NCBI GenBank assembly: GCA_949300485.1
Contig: CASGEL010000001.1
Coordinates: 186,001 to 250,000, forward strand
Reading direction: 5' to 3'
DNA from: an uncultured bacterium
Lineage (GTDB): Bacteria > Cyanobacteriota > Vampirovibrionia > Gastranaerophilales > Gastranaerophilaceae
DNA length: 64,000 bases
Positions within the stretch are counted from its first letter, which is position 1. Every line of letters starts with the position of its first letter. Below the pieces are notes generated by a model. It saw only the letters and a list, made by a program, of their open reading frames with translations, was not told where the DNA came from and searched no databases. Shown here one piece after another: positions 7,492-16,374 of this stretch. Position numbers and translations under genes: made by a program.

Positions 7492-10400
7492 CTAAATTAA
7501 ATCCAATTTACAAAGATATTTATAAACACAATTTTTGCAAACACCTTGTTTATCTTCTTTTATAGGTTCAAATTTCAATGCTTTTATATTTTTATATGTA
7601 TCTTTTATCAAAGTCTCTATATAAGACATATCCTCTTCAGACAGAGTTTTACAAACACTTTTTTCATGATTTTCAACATAAATAATTCCTGCTTTTGAAA
7701 CTTTATGTGATGTTAATTTTTCATAAGCATATTTATATAAACATAATTGATTATAATAACTTTCTTTTTCTTCCCCAGGGGCAATTTTTTTATCAGATGT
7801 ATAATTGCCTGTTTTGTAATCATAAAGCTCATATGTTCCATCAGAATTTTTCTCTATCCTGTCTATTTTACCGGTTATCAAATCCCCATCTATATCAACT
7901 CCGTAAAAACTAAATTCGACATCAACAATTCTGCCGGCAGGAATTTGAGAAAAATAAGGATAATAGTTTTGCAGTAACTTTTCACCGCGTTTAAAATACT
8001 TTTCTTTCGCAGCCTCGGTTGTAAACTTTGAATTATCCATACCTATTCGAAAATCATCAAGCACTTTCTCAATTTTTGGATATTCATCATGTTCTTTTGC
8101 ATATTTTACAGATCTTTCTAAAAGTAAATGAATTAACGAGCCAAAATTAGCACCATCCCAATCAGCTTCTTCTACTTCAATTCCTAAAACCTTAATATAG
8201 AAAAATTTTCTTGGACATGTGAGATATTCGTTTATTCGGGAAGGAGATAATACAACAGATTTTACTCTTTCTGCAATTTCGTTTTTAAAAGCTTTCTGAT
8301 TGTCATAAACCTCAGATGAAATACTCCTGTAAAATTCCGTTGTTAAATCATCCCCACTGCATTCTATTTGTGATGAGTCAAAATCATAATCAGTAAATGA
8401 TGATAAATATTTTGTTATTTGCTGTGCTTTACCGTTATTATTATCGGCAAAAGAAATTGTCAAAGAATGTTTTGCTCTTGTTATTCCTACATACAACAAT
8501 TTTAACAGTTCGGAATCCTTTTTAATTTGAGCTGTATCTTTATCCAAAACCTCATCAGTAATAAGCTTATACTCCCCGGGCATTCTGAAATTTTCCCAGT
8601 TTGTACTAACTAAATTAGGAAGATATACATACTCAAATTCTCTTCCCTTTGAACCATGGTATGTCATTAACTGAACAGCATTCTGAACTCCTGAGTCTTT
8701 TTCCAGATTTATATCAATTTCATTTTGCAAACAATCATCCAAGTACTTAACAAAATCAGAAAGCCCCTTTGTCATATCGGAATTTTGAAAATCTCCGGCC
8801 TCTGTAATTATCCTCTTAATTCCTGAAATATTTTCAATTCTGTTTTGTGCCGATTTATAAAAATATTCTAAAATTCCCGTACGATTTACAATTTCTTTAA
8901 TTGTATTAGAAAGAGTGTTTGTAGAAGCGTATTCTTGTAATTCTTTAAATGTGTTCAAAAATTCATCAATTTTATCAGGACATTTCCAGTCTGAAAGCTT
9001 CATCATTAGGGAAATAAAATCACCAGGTTCATCTTTTTTAAACAAATGCTGCTCATGCAAAATTTTATTATAATCATCAAGATCTAATTTAAAAGGCTCA
9101 GACAACATCAGCCCAAATAATTTATCACTTGAAGTTTTATAGTTGTTCAAAGCTTTTAAATAAAAATAAATCAATATTGAAGATCTTATGGAAAAAATAC
9201 TTTTCCCCTCATCTAATTGAAAAGGTATATTTTTACCCTTCAACAATTCTGCAAGGGTTTGTAATTCTGCTCTCTTTTTACATATTATCGCAATTTGAGA
9301 AAAATCTTTTTCGCCATCACTATTTCTCGGGCAAGCATCTGAATCAACAATATTTTTGATATCATCAACAATATAATTAAATTCTTGAAGAGTTTCGCCA
9401 AACTGAATACGTTTAATTTTTTTATCTAATTCTATAATCTTAGGATTTTTTGCTATCAGTTTTTTAGAAATATTAAATTTATTTTTAAAAAGTTCATTAT
9501 TTTCAAGGCGATTGACATCCTGACTGACAACCATATTACCAAAATCCAAAATAGTCTGAGTTGATCTGTTATTCTCATTAAGACAGATAACTTTAGTTTG
9601 AGGATATTTTTTTAAGAAGTTTTCGATATTATCACTTTTAGCTCCTTGAAAACCGTAAATTATCTGATCATCATCACCAACAACAAGAATATTCTTTTTG
9701 TCATTACCGTCTACTAAATTAAAAATAATTTGATTTTGTAAATCATTTGTATCCTGATATTCATCAACTAAAAAGTAAGAATATTTATTTGAAACTTCTC
9801 GTAAAAACGATTCATCTTCTTCAAAAGAGGAAAGAACAAAATTTATCATATCCGCAAAATCAATCAAGTTATTTGAAATCATTTTTTGAGAATAGAGTTC
9901 ATAAAGAGTCCATAGTTCCTTTGCTTTTTCAATATTTATTTTGATTTTCTCTAATTCTGAATACCTGCCTTTATTTTGAGTTTTTCCGGCTTGCTCACGT
10001 TCGTATATTTCACTTTCCAGTTCTTTGTATCTCGGCATTAAAGATGGATTTGTATCTATACATGAAATATAATCATTTTTAGAAAGTCTTTTTGACTTTA
10101 ATCTTTCGACATAAGATATAAAATCTTTTGTAAAATAATATCGATCAGCACGAGCCGGTACAAAATATTCTAATTTTGCCTCATCAATACAGTCTTTCAT
10201 TATTGAAATTTTTTCAGCATCAGTAATCAATCTTACACCAGAGGACATTTCAAATTTGTCCGGATACATTTTTATTAAATCATTACAAAATGAATGATAT
10301 GTATAAATATCAACTGAAGAAGCAACAACTCCCATTTTTTTGATAAGACGCTGACGCATTTCAGATGCCGCAGCATCTGAAAATGTTAAACATAAAATTG

Positions 10401-10581
10401 AAGACGGATAAATCCCGTCAGAAAGCATTTTTTCAATTCGATGAATTACTGTAAAAGTTTTTCCTGTACCGGGACCCGCCAAAAGCATAACTGAGCCGTT
10501 TATGTTATCAATTGCTTCCTGCTGGCGTGAATTTGGTTTTATCTCAGATTTTACAAATTGAAGCTGCATCTGCTGTGTCAT
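7492..10581 (-). CDS. UvrD/PcrA-type superfamily 1 helicase fused to RecB-like Fe-S nuclease
   Basis: A predicted DNA repair and recombination enzyme of 1029 residues. The helicase part has Walker A GPGTGKT at 36-42, a Walker B DEYQDTN, a conserved GDDDQIIYGFQGA motif, and late helicase motifs including TYHGSKGREFEYVYLPN and YVGITRAKH. The last 250 residues form a PD-(D/E)xK nuclease of the RecB/Cas4 group: GSLIHLLLER, GKIDRIEK and ELYDYKTGNY. An early Cys (YLTCPRKFFY) plus C1015, C1018 and C1024 match the 4Fe-4S staple of AddB-type nucleases. This one-protein helicase-nuclease layout resembles AddAB-like end-resection enzymes and some defence helicases. No partner subunit is adjacent. The 505-residue gene ends 21 bases upstream of its start on the same strand. 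Confidence 0.9.
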   Translation of the reverse strand: MTQQMQLQFVKSEIKPNSRQQEAIDNINGSVMLLAGPGTGKTFTVIHRIEKMLSDGIYPSSILCLTFSDAAASEMRQRLIKKMGVVASSVDIYTYHSFCNDLIKMYPDKFEMSSGVRLITDAEKISIMKDCIDEAKLEYFVPARADRYYFTKDFISYVERLKSKRLSKNDYISCIDTNPSLMPRYKELESEIYEREQAGKTQNKGRYSELEKIKINIEKAKELWTLYELYSQKMISNNLIDFADMINFVLSSFEEDESFLREVSNKYSYFLVDEYQDTNDLQNQIIFNLVDGNDKKNILVVGDDDQIIYGFQGAKSDNIENFLKKYPQTKVICLNENNRSTQTILDFGNMVVSQDVNRLENNELFKNKFNISKKLIAKNPKIIELDKKIKRIQFGETLQEFNYIVDDIKNIVDSDACPRNSDGEKDFSQIAIICKKRAELQTLAELLKGKNIPFQLDEGKSIFSIRSSILIYFYLKALNNYKTSSDKLFGLMLSEPFKLDLDDYNKILHEQHLFKKDEPGDFISLMMKLSDWKCPDKIDEFLNTFKELQEYASTNTLSNTIKEIVNRTGILEYFYKSAQNRIENISGIKRIITEAGDFQNSDMTKGLSDFVKYLDDCLQNEIDINLEKDSGVQNAVQLMTYHGSKGREFEYVYLPNLVSTNWENFRMPGEYKLITDEVLDKDTAQIKKDSELLKLLYVGITRAKHSLTISFADNNNGKAQQITKYLSSFTDYDFDSSQIECSGDDLTTEFYRSISSEVYDNQKAFKNEIAERVKSVVLSPSRINEYLTCPRKFFYIKVLGIEVEEADWDGANFGSLIHLLLERSVKYAKEHDEYPKIEKVLDDFRIGMDNSKFTTEAAKEKYFKRGEKLLQNYYPYFSQIPAGRIVDVEFSFYGVDIDGDLITGKIDRIEKNSDGTYELYDYKTGNYTSDKKIAPGEEKESYYNQLCLYKYAYEKLTSHKVSKAGIIYVENHEKSVCKTLSEEDMSYIETLIKDTYKNIKALKFEPIKEDKQGVCKNCVYKYLCKLDLI

Positions 10582-10602
10582 AATAACAATTTAGCATAAA
10601 AA

Positions 10603-12120
10603 CTAAACTTGGTGAACAATAATTCTGGTAGGATTGTTATCAACGACCCTCATGATATCATCAGCAAATTTTGCAAACTGCTCAGCAGTACAAGAAACTC
10701 TGCCGGTAACTTTCTCCAGCTTTGGAGGAAATTTTGTAATTCTGGAATTAAATAATTTATTTTTACTGTCCAAAATTAAATTTCCATCTATAACTTTTAC
10801 ATTTTTCAACAAATCATCTTCATCCAGTCCAAACATCGAATAAGGTATAGATATACCACTATTTAAGTCCATATTATATGATGGTTTGTATGTAGAAATC
10901 TTCAAACTGTCATCCGGCAACTGTTCAACTTCAATCCCTAAATATTTAAGCATATCAATATCATCTTTTTCTTTAATAGCTTTCGCAAATGATTTTTTTA
11001 GTTCAGGGATTGATTCATTTAGCTTTTTACTTATAAGGATTGCCTGATGAGCCTTAGGACCTTCGTCAATAATACCGGATTGACACTGCAAACCCGATTT
11101 TTTAATAAAATCTTCAATATCATCCACAAGGGCTAAAGGAACAATATTATTATTTTCAATCCCCTGAATTTGGTCAATTTTTCCTTTAGACATTGTCATC
11201 CCGACTAAAGGCTCCCACAAATTAAACTTTCCGCGTTCAAGATATATATAAAAATCTCCGTCATCTAATGCATCTTTTGCTTTATCAACACTTGATCGGG
11301 TACACCAGTTTTTGCAGCTTAAAATTTCAAGTTTTTCAATATTTTTTTCACGATTTGCACTATCATGTTTTAATGAAGGAATTTTTACCCAGACAGAATC
11401 TCTGTCAGACATCCCCATATCCATCAATAAATTATCACGAAGTCTATGAGTATAAATTTCCAAAAAAGATGGGGCTGCACAACGAACCGCCCTATCTTTA
11501 GGTTCAATTTTTTCAAAACCTACTATTGTTTCCAGTAAAGCTTTTTCATCAAACGGTACCGGAATATGTCTGTTATTATCTTTAATTTCACCTGTTATAG
11601 CATTCCAAATAACAAATTTTAAAGATTTATCATCTTTTATTTTTTCTACCAATTCAGAATTGTAAGTTTTTCCCAGTGGAGAAACATACTCTGGATTTTG
11701 AAGAAAATCTTTCCACTGATCCATTCTGGCTTCACGAGCCATATTAATTTTATCAATTGAGAATGTTCTAATATCTTGCGGAATATATGATTTCCATTTT
11801 ATTTTCTCAACAAGACTTCTTTTGAACGGAACAAACACCTTGTCTTGTTCATATAAACTCTCAACTGCATCTTTTATTTTTGAAGCAGACAACATACTTC
11901 CATCTATTTGAAATTTTTTATTGCCAGCTAAAAGTTCTGCAGCTAAATATTCAAATACCGAACTATACATAGAAGGAGCAGACTTTCCAGTAAAATTCAC
12001 AGTATCTCCATCATATTGATTTTTGTAAAAATTATTTGGCTGAAGTCCGTTTTGCTGTTTTATATTCTGAGAATAATTAATATAAGGGGATGATTTAAAA
12101 CTATTTATAGTAAGCAACAT
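10603..12120 (-). CDS. Hypothetical FTG-motif protein with W-C-T / G-D-F-Y-I-Y-L domain
   Basis: A 505-residue protein without a signal peptide or membrane span. The N-terminus is polar and Asn/Gln-rich, leading to N-F-T-G-K at residues 42-46, similar to the F-G-A motif of other proteins here. Around residues 270-330 is a segment with KNWCTRSS, then DGDFYIYLERGK and KIDQIQGIENNN. From memory this W-C-T, G-D-F-Y-I-Y-L, I-Q-G-x-x-N pattern also occurs in PcfJ-like and gut leucine-rich-repeat proteins, but I cannot test this. An AAAGGA box lies before the ATG. It shares the minus strand with the downstream helicase-nuclease at a 21-base gap, so the two may form an operon. Confidence 0.65.
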   Translation of the reverse strand: MLLTINSFKSSPYINYSQNIKQQNGLQPNNFYKNQYDGDTVNFTGKSAPSMYSSVFEYLAAELLAGNKKFQIDGSMLSASKIKDAVESLYEQDKVFVPFKRSLVEKIKWKSYIPQDIRTFSIDKINMAREARMDQWKDFLQNPEYVSPLGKTYNSELVEKIKDDKSLKFVIWNAITGEIKDNNRHIPVPFDEKALLETIVGFEKIEPKDRAVRCAAPSFLEIYTHRLRDNLLMDMGMSDRDSVWVKIPSLKHDSANREKNIEKLEILSCKNWCTRSSVDKAKDALDDGDFYIYLERGKFNLWEPLVGMTMSKGKIDQIQGIENNNIVPLALVDDIEDFIKKSGLQCQSGIIDEGPKAHQAILISKKLNESIPELKKSFAKAIKEKDDIDMLKYLGIEVEQLPDDSLKISTYKPSYNMDLNSGISIPYSMFGLDEDDLLKNVKVIDGNLILDSKNKLFNSRITKFPPKLEKVTGRVSCTAEQFAKFADDIMRVVDNNPTRIIVHQV

Positions 12121-12273
12121 ATTAATATATCCTTTATTTAACCTTCTTTATGACGATTAAAAATACATCAATAAAAAATTTTGCTATTAAAAATTTTTAC
12201 CCCTTAATAAAATTTAACAAACAAAGTAACAAAAAATATATTCAGAAACTTTAATAAAAAAAAGGAGTATAAA

Positions 12274-12858
12274 ATGACAGAAATCAATTTTGGATCAACT
12301 TACAGAATACCTATTACGCAAGCAGGTGTAAATAAAGCTAAAAAAGCTAAATTAAAAGAACTTATTGAATCATATCCCAACGGACTCATCGGGAAAAGCA
12401 AAACGGGACAAGCAAGAATTTCAGTACCAGATAGCGAAGATAACAATTTTATTGCTAAACTTAAAGCAATAGGATACAAAGTTTACCAAAAATTTGAAGG
12501 AGATAATATTCCAAAAGAAAACATTGATACTCATATAAAAACACGTCTTGATATAAGAGAATTTGACCAAAAGGGTAAAAATCCGCAAAGATTACCTAAA
12601 GAAATAAAAGCTAAAAGACGATTTGAAAGAAATTATACAGAACCCTATAAAATAGAAACTCCTGAAGAAATTTCTTCTAGAACTTCGACAGAAAGAGTTG
12701 AAGAAACTAAAAAAGAAGCAATAAAGCAGCCTAAATCAGATGTTGAACAGCCTTATGACAGAAATGCAAAGATAAAAGAATCAAAAGGTTATCAGGAATT
12801 AAAAGAAAAATATGGTGAAGAATTTGCTGAAGCAGTATATTTCGGAATAAAAAAATAA
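12274..12858 (+). CDS. Hypothetical FGS-motif protein
   Basis: A 194-residue soluble protein starting MTEINFGSTYRIPI, with F-G-S at residues 6-8. Residues 15-75 look like a small folded domain (basic helix, then GLIGKSKTGQARISV, then a hydrophobic helix ending in KVYQKF). Residues 95-160 are charged and probably disordered. The last 25 residues (GYQELKEKYGEEFAEAVYFG) are helical. I do not recognise the family. A clear AAAGGAG box precedes the ATG. It stands alone between divergent and convergent genes, with no operon partner. Confidence 0.65.
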   Translation: MTEINFGSTYRIPITQAGVNKAKKAKLKELIESYPNGLIGKSKTGQARISVPDSEDNNFIAKLKAIGYKVYQKFEGDNIPKENIDTHIKTRLDIREFDQKGKNPQRLPKEIKAKRRFERNYTEPYKIETPEEISSRTSTERVEETKKEAIKQPKSDVEQPYDRNAKIKESKGYQELKEKYGEEFAEAVYFGIKK

Positions 12859-12966
12859 AAATCATATTCTAAAACAATTTTAAAATGATATTATATTATC
12901 CCCTCTAGCTTATGCAGGGGATTAATAATGTTTTTATGAGACTAAAATCTGAAAATCTTTAGAAGC

Positions 12967-13452
12967 TTACACAATATATTTTTGAAGAATTAATTTTTTC
13001 AAAGCTTTGGCATTGACAGCATCAGGCTCAATTTGTAAAAGCTTTTCCAAATACTCTAAAGCCTTATGATAATCTCCGAGTTTTTTATATGCTGCTGCCA
13101 TCGCATACATTGCATCTACAAATTTATCATCAAGTTCTAAAGCGTGTTCTAAATCTATGATCGCTTTATTTATATCAGGATTATCAATATCTTTTCTTAC
13201 AAGTGCAATCCTTGCCCTGTTATAATAAGCATCTGTCATTTTATCATTTATTTGCAGAGCCTTTGTATAATCAAGCATTGCATCATCATATCTTTCCAAT
13301 GCCTGATTGGCTACACCTCTGTAGAAATAAGAAATTTCCCAATCCTTTTTCAATTTAATTGATTTATTTATATTTTCAATTGCACTGTCAAAACGACCGT
13401 TTTGAATATCAAATATTCCGTTATCAATATAATACGTATAATCTTCAGACAT
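12967..13452 (-). CDS. TPR repeat protein
   Basis: A 161-residue protein made of about four tetratricopeptide repeats. Typical TPR positions are visible in YFYRGVANQALERYDDAML, AYYNRARIAL, VDAMYAMAAAYKKLGDYHKAL and EYLEKLLQIEP. Such repeats form a helical scaffold for protein-protein contacts. The open frame extends to 13575, but I start at the ATG at 13452 (MSEDYTYY), which has an AAGGTG box 5 bases before it. The upstream extension is hydrophobic and atypical. There is no signal peptide, so it is likely cytoplasmic. Nothing nearby identifies its partner. Confidence 0.8.
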   Translation of the reverse strand: MSEDYTYYIDNGIFDIQNGRFDSAIENINKSIKLKKDWEISYFYRGVANQALERYDDAMLDYTKALQINDKMTDAYYNRARIALVRKDIDNPDINKAIIDLEHALELDDKFVDAMYAMAAAYKKLGDYHKALEYLEKLLQIEPDAVNAKALKKLILQKYIV

Positions 13453-13578
13453 TTCACACCTTATAAAAATAATGTAATTATAAATAATTATACTATAAAA
13501 TTCACAAATCGCATTAGCATAATATGCTTGCTTAAACGGATACATTACATCCAATACGGATGTAATATATCCCACGAT

Positions 13579-13685
13579 GTGTCATTTCGAACTGACTAGA
13601 AAATTAGTTGAGAGATACTCGAAACAGTTCCTACTTGTGATTTGGGAATTTTTTTTGGAGAGGCCTGAAACGAGTTCAGGATGAA
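13579..13685. repeat. Putative dispersed palindromic intergenic repeat
   Basis: The 354-base gap between the TPR gene and the DMT gene holds no gene. It contains an imperfect hairpin near 13589-13614 and a perfect one, CCTGAA-ACGAG-TTCAGG (13664-13680). Read on the minus strand the second begins CATCCTGAACTCGTTTCAGG, a string I associate with repeats scattered in many gut genomes. Only one copy lies in this window, so its repeat nature cannot be shown here. Confidence 0.4.
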
Positions 13686-13806
13686 GTTAAACTTATTAGT
13701 TATTATAACGAAAATCTTTCATATTCAGTTATGCCTATACAAACCCCTTACCCACTATGGACTATTAAAACTTTTAAATATATAATTTAATTGAAGAGGA
13801 AGTATT

Positions 13807-14772
13807 ATGGCTAAAGATAATAAGACTGTATTTGCAAATCTTGCATTGCTGATAACAGCTTTTCTTTGGGGTGTATCGTTTGTCGCTCAAAAAGCAGGAA
13901 TGGAATATGTCGGACCTTTTAGCTTTAACTGCGTCAGAAGTTTTCTTGGCGGATTGAGCTTGATACCTTTTATATATATAGCAAAATTGTTTAAGGAAGA
14001 CCACAGACCCAAAAGAATGAAACACTTACAACATATATTACTGGCAAAAGCCGGTATTTGCTGCGGTGCTGCATTATTTACGGCAATGTCAATTCAGCAG
14101 TACAGTATGCTATCGGCTTCAGCCGGTAAAGCAGGGTTCATATCTTCTCTATACATAATATTTGTACCAATAATTTCTATATGTTTCGGACACAAACTAT
14201 CTAGAAATGTTAAAATAAGCCTAATATTAGCCGTTATAGGACTATATCTTTTATGTTTTAAAAATAATACATCAGGGTTTGACTATTACGATATACTACT
14301 TTTGATAAGTGCATTTTTCTATGGTGTGCACATTCTTGTAGTAAATTATTTTTCCAAACGTGTGGATGCTGCTAAAGTTTCCTGCCTGCAATTCTTTGTT
14401 GTAGGTATTTTATCTCTGCCGTTGATGATACTATTTGAAACCGCACATATTCAAGATTTTATAAATTGTGCAATTCCACTATTTTTTGCAGGAATTTTAA
14501 CTTGCGGAGTAGCATATACCCTGCAAATTTTCGGGCAAAAATATACAACACCTGTTATTGCAACATTAATACTCTGTTTAGAATCAGTATTTGCAGTATT
14601 AGGAGGAGCAGTTATATTACACGAAACAATGACTCCAAAAGAAATTTCTGGCTGTATATTTATGATATCTGCAGTAATTCTATCACAAATGCAGCTGCAT
14701 ACCTTTAGGAAAGGCTTTCAACAACCTTCTCTGCAAGAAGAAGCGCAGACTGAGGATTCTGCCCGGTTATAA
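13807..14772 (+). CDS. DMT superfamily (EamA) transporter
   Basis: A 321-residue inner-membrane protein with about ten hydrophobic helices arranged as two EamA domains. The first begins FANLALLITAFLWGVSFVAQKAG and the second, near residue 150, begins GFDYYDILLLISAFFYGVHI. The family exports or imports small metabolites such as amino acids, and the substrate cannot be predicted. A GAAGAGGAAG box precedes the ATG. Its last 68 bases overlap the 3' end of the convergent DJ-1/PfpI gene, so both C-termini are encoded by the same DNA. The C-terminal 20 residues are hydrophilic and dispensable-looking. Confidence 0.88.
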   Translation: MAKDNKTVFANLALLITAFLWGVSFVAQKAGMEYVGPFSFNCVRSFLGGLSLIPFIYIAKLFKEDHRPKRMKHLQHILLAKAGICCGAALFTAMSIQQYSMLSASAGKAGFISSLYIIFVPIISICFGHKLSRNVKISLILAVIGLYLLCFKNNTSGFDYYDILLLISAFFYGVHILVVNYFSKRVDAAKVSCLQFFVVGILSLPLMILFETAHIQDFINCAIPLFFAGILTCGVAYTLQIFGQKYTTPVIATLILCLESVFAVLGGAVILHETMTPKEISGCIFMISAVILSQMQLHTFRKGFQQPSLQEEAQTEDSARL

Positions 14773-15385
14773 GTTTTCCGTCCATACAAACACATACATG
14801 CTCTGACCAGGGTTTTGCATCTTCAAACCTTGCACCAAGTTCTCTTATCTTGCTTTCCAATAAAAACGGAACAGCTTCATCAAGTTTGACAATATGCTCT
14901 TCTTTATTGGTAAAACAAGTGACCTTTTTATCCTTCAAAACAGACTCACCGTCTTTTGTCTTTGCAGATATAAGACCTGCAGGGCCATGGCAGACTGCAC
15001 TTATAACCTTATTATTTTCATAAAAATATTCAACAATTTCTTTTAATAATTCATCGTTTACAAGATCAAACATGGGACCATGTCCGCCGGGGATAAATAA
15101 TGCATCATAGTTTTTATAATCAACTTCAGAAAGTCTTATAGTTTCCCTTAAAATTTTTATACATTGATCCCACTCTTCAGGATTTGAACAAGACATACTT
15201 TTTTCATCAACAGGAGATAAACCGCCTAAAGGACTCGCAACAGTAATCTCATAACCTGTATCCTTAAATACAAGATACGGAACAGCAAATTCCTCTAACC
15301 AGACTCCCGTTTCTTTTATATCAGAAGCTTCGTCACCTTTATAATTTGTAGTGACAATTAGAATTTTTTTATTTTTATTTGTCAT
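14705..15385 (-). CDS. DJ-1/PfpI family protein, Hsp31-like
   Basis: A 226-residue class I glutamine-amidotransferase-like protein of the DJ-1/PfpI superfamily, closest in style to Hsp31-type glyoxalase III and chaperone proteins. The nucleophile elbow is A-V-C-H-G-P at about 130-135, with C132 and the adjacent H133. An early acidic residue in GVWLEE (about 28-32) fits the Glu that tunes the cysteine, and FIPGGHGPM is the family loop. Likely role: cytoplasmic detoxification of methylglyoxal-type carbonyls or protein quality control. An AAAAGGAG box precedes the ATG. The gene converges on and overlaps the DMT transporter gene by 68 bases. Confidence 0.88.
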   Translation of the reverse strand: MTNKNKKILIVTTNYKGDEASDIKETGVWLEEFAVPYLVFKDTGYEITVASPLGGLSPVDEKSMSCSNPEEWDQCIKILRETIRLSEVDYKNYDALFIPGGHGPMFDLVNDELLKEIVEYFYENNKVISAVCHGPAGLISAKTKDGESVLKDKKVTCFTNKEEHIVKLDEAVPFLLESKIRELGARFEDAKPWSEHVCVCMDGKLITGQNPQSALLLAEKVVESLS

Positions 15386-15450
15386 AATAAACTCCTTTTA
15401 ACAAGAGTTTATTTTAAACAAATAAAACTTCTATCCGCTGACAGGAGAAT

Positions 15451-16257
15451 TTATAAGTAGCACTTACGCTCTTGACCTGCAACACCTGCATATAATTCTA
15501 CAAACTGTTTTGCAGGACTTGCATCAATTTTTGTCAATAGAACTTCTTCTATCTGGAAAAAGCCTACATCTCCTGACATTTCAATATCTATTTTTATAGG
15601 TTTTCTTTCACCTCTATGAATACCGATACGATTTATGGCATTGGCAGAATACTTATGAATATCTCCGACCCTTGGGGTTGTATTTATTGCCATAGGAATT
15701 CTTGCTCGGCCCTTTGTCATATCACATCCGTCAGCTATGAGGATTATTCCGGCTTCTATTGAATGAATTTTTCTTGTTGACATATGCCCGATGATTGCTT
15801 CCGTCGCAACGGATTTTATTACAACTCGTCTGTGCAAATCATTAGGCAAAATATGCATCAAGGAGCGATCAATCATAGGCTGAGCTAATAGAGCAGACAT
15901 ATTTTCATGACCCTGTCTTCCGATTGACATACCCAAATCATGCATCAAACCGGCAAGAATAACTGCACACATACTGTCTTCAAATGAGCCGATTTCTTCC
16001 TGCTCTAAAGACGTCTTAATTCCTGCTTCATGCAAAATATTTAGCATTTTAATCGCATTTCCGACAACCTGACGCATATGAACAGGCCCATGGTCATTAT
16101 AGCCTAGCCTTCTTATTGATACATTATTGGCATATTCTTGCATTTCTTGCAACTCTGCATCTGCAAATAAATATTTTACCAACTCTAAACAGATAGGAAT
16201 ATTCTTCAATCTATCCTGTATTTTTGATTCCGTTGTTATTTCCTTAACTGATTTCAT
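15451..16257 (-). CDS. HD-domain phosphohydrolase
   Basis: A 268-residue cytoplasmic protein of the HD superfamily of metal-dependent phosphohydrolases. Metal ligands are visible in YNDHGPVHMRQV (about 55-63), MHDLG (about 105-109) and GQGHE-type GRQGHEN just after. A later helix carries IIADGCDMTKGRARIP. The family hydrolyses nucleotides or cyclic nucleotides, and the substrate is unknown. There is no membrane segment or attached domain. The ribosome site is weak (AGAGAAAA upstream of the ATG). It lies between the DJ-1 gene on the same strand and the divergent porin gene. Confidence 0.85.
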   Translation of the reverse strand: MKSVKEITTESKIQDRLKNIPICLELVKYLFADAELQEMQEYANNVSIRRLGYNDHGPVHMRQVVGNAIKMLNILHEAGIKTSLEQEEIGSFEDSMCAVILAGLMHDLGMSIGRQGHENMSALLAQPMIDRSLMHILPNDLHRRVVIKSVATEAIIGHMSTRKIHSIEAGIILIADGCDMTKGRARIPMAINTTPRVGDIHKYSANAINRIGIHRGERKPIKIDIEMSGDVGFFQIEEVLLTKIDASPAKQFVELYAGVAGQERKCYL

Positions 16258-16374
16258 AATTCATTTTCTCTGGTTATCTTATATCTATCTATATCATAAC
16301 GCATTAATTATAAAAAGTTAAGTGGTTTATTTATAAATAATTTATAGATATATTTTTGTAGTAATATATTTAAT

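Noticed and set aside
12898-12922. Inverted repeat ATCCCCT / AGGGGAT as a terminator
   Set aside because: It is not followed by a T-run on either strand and the loop is long.
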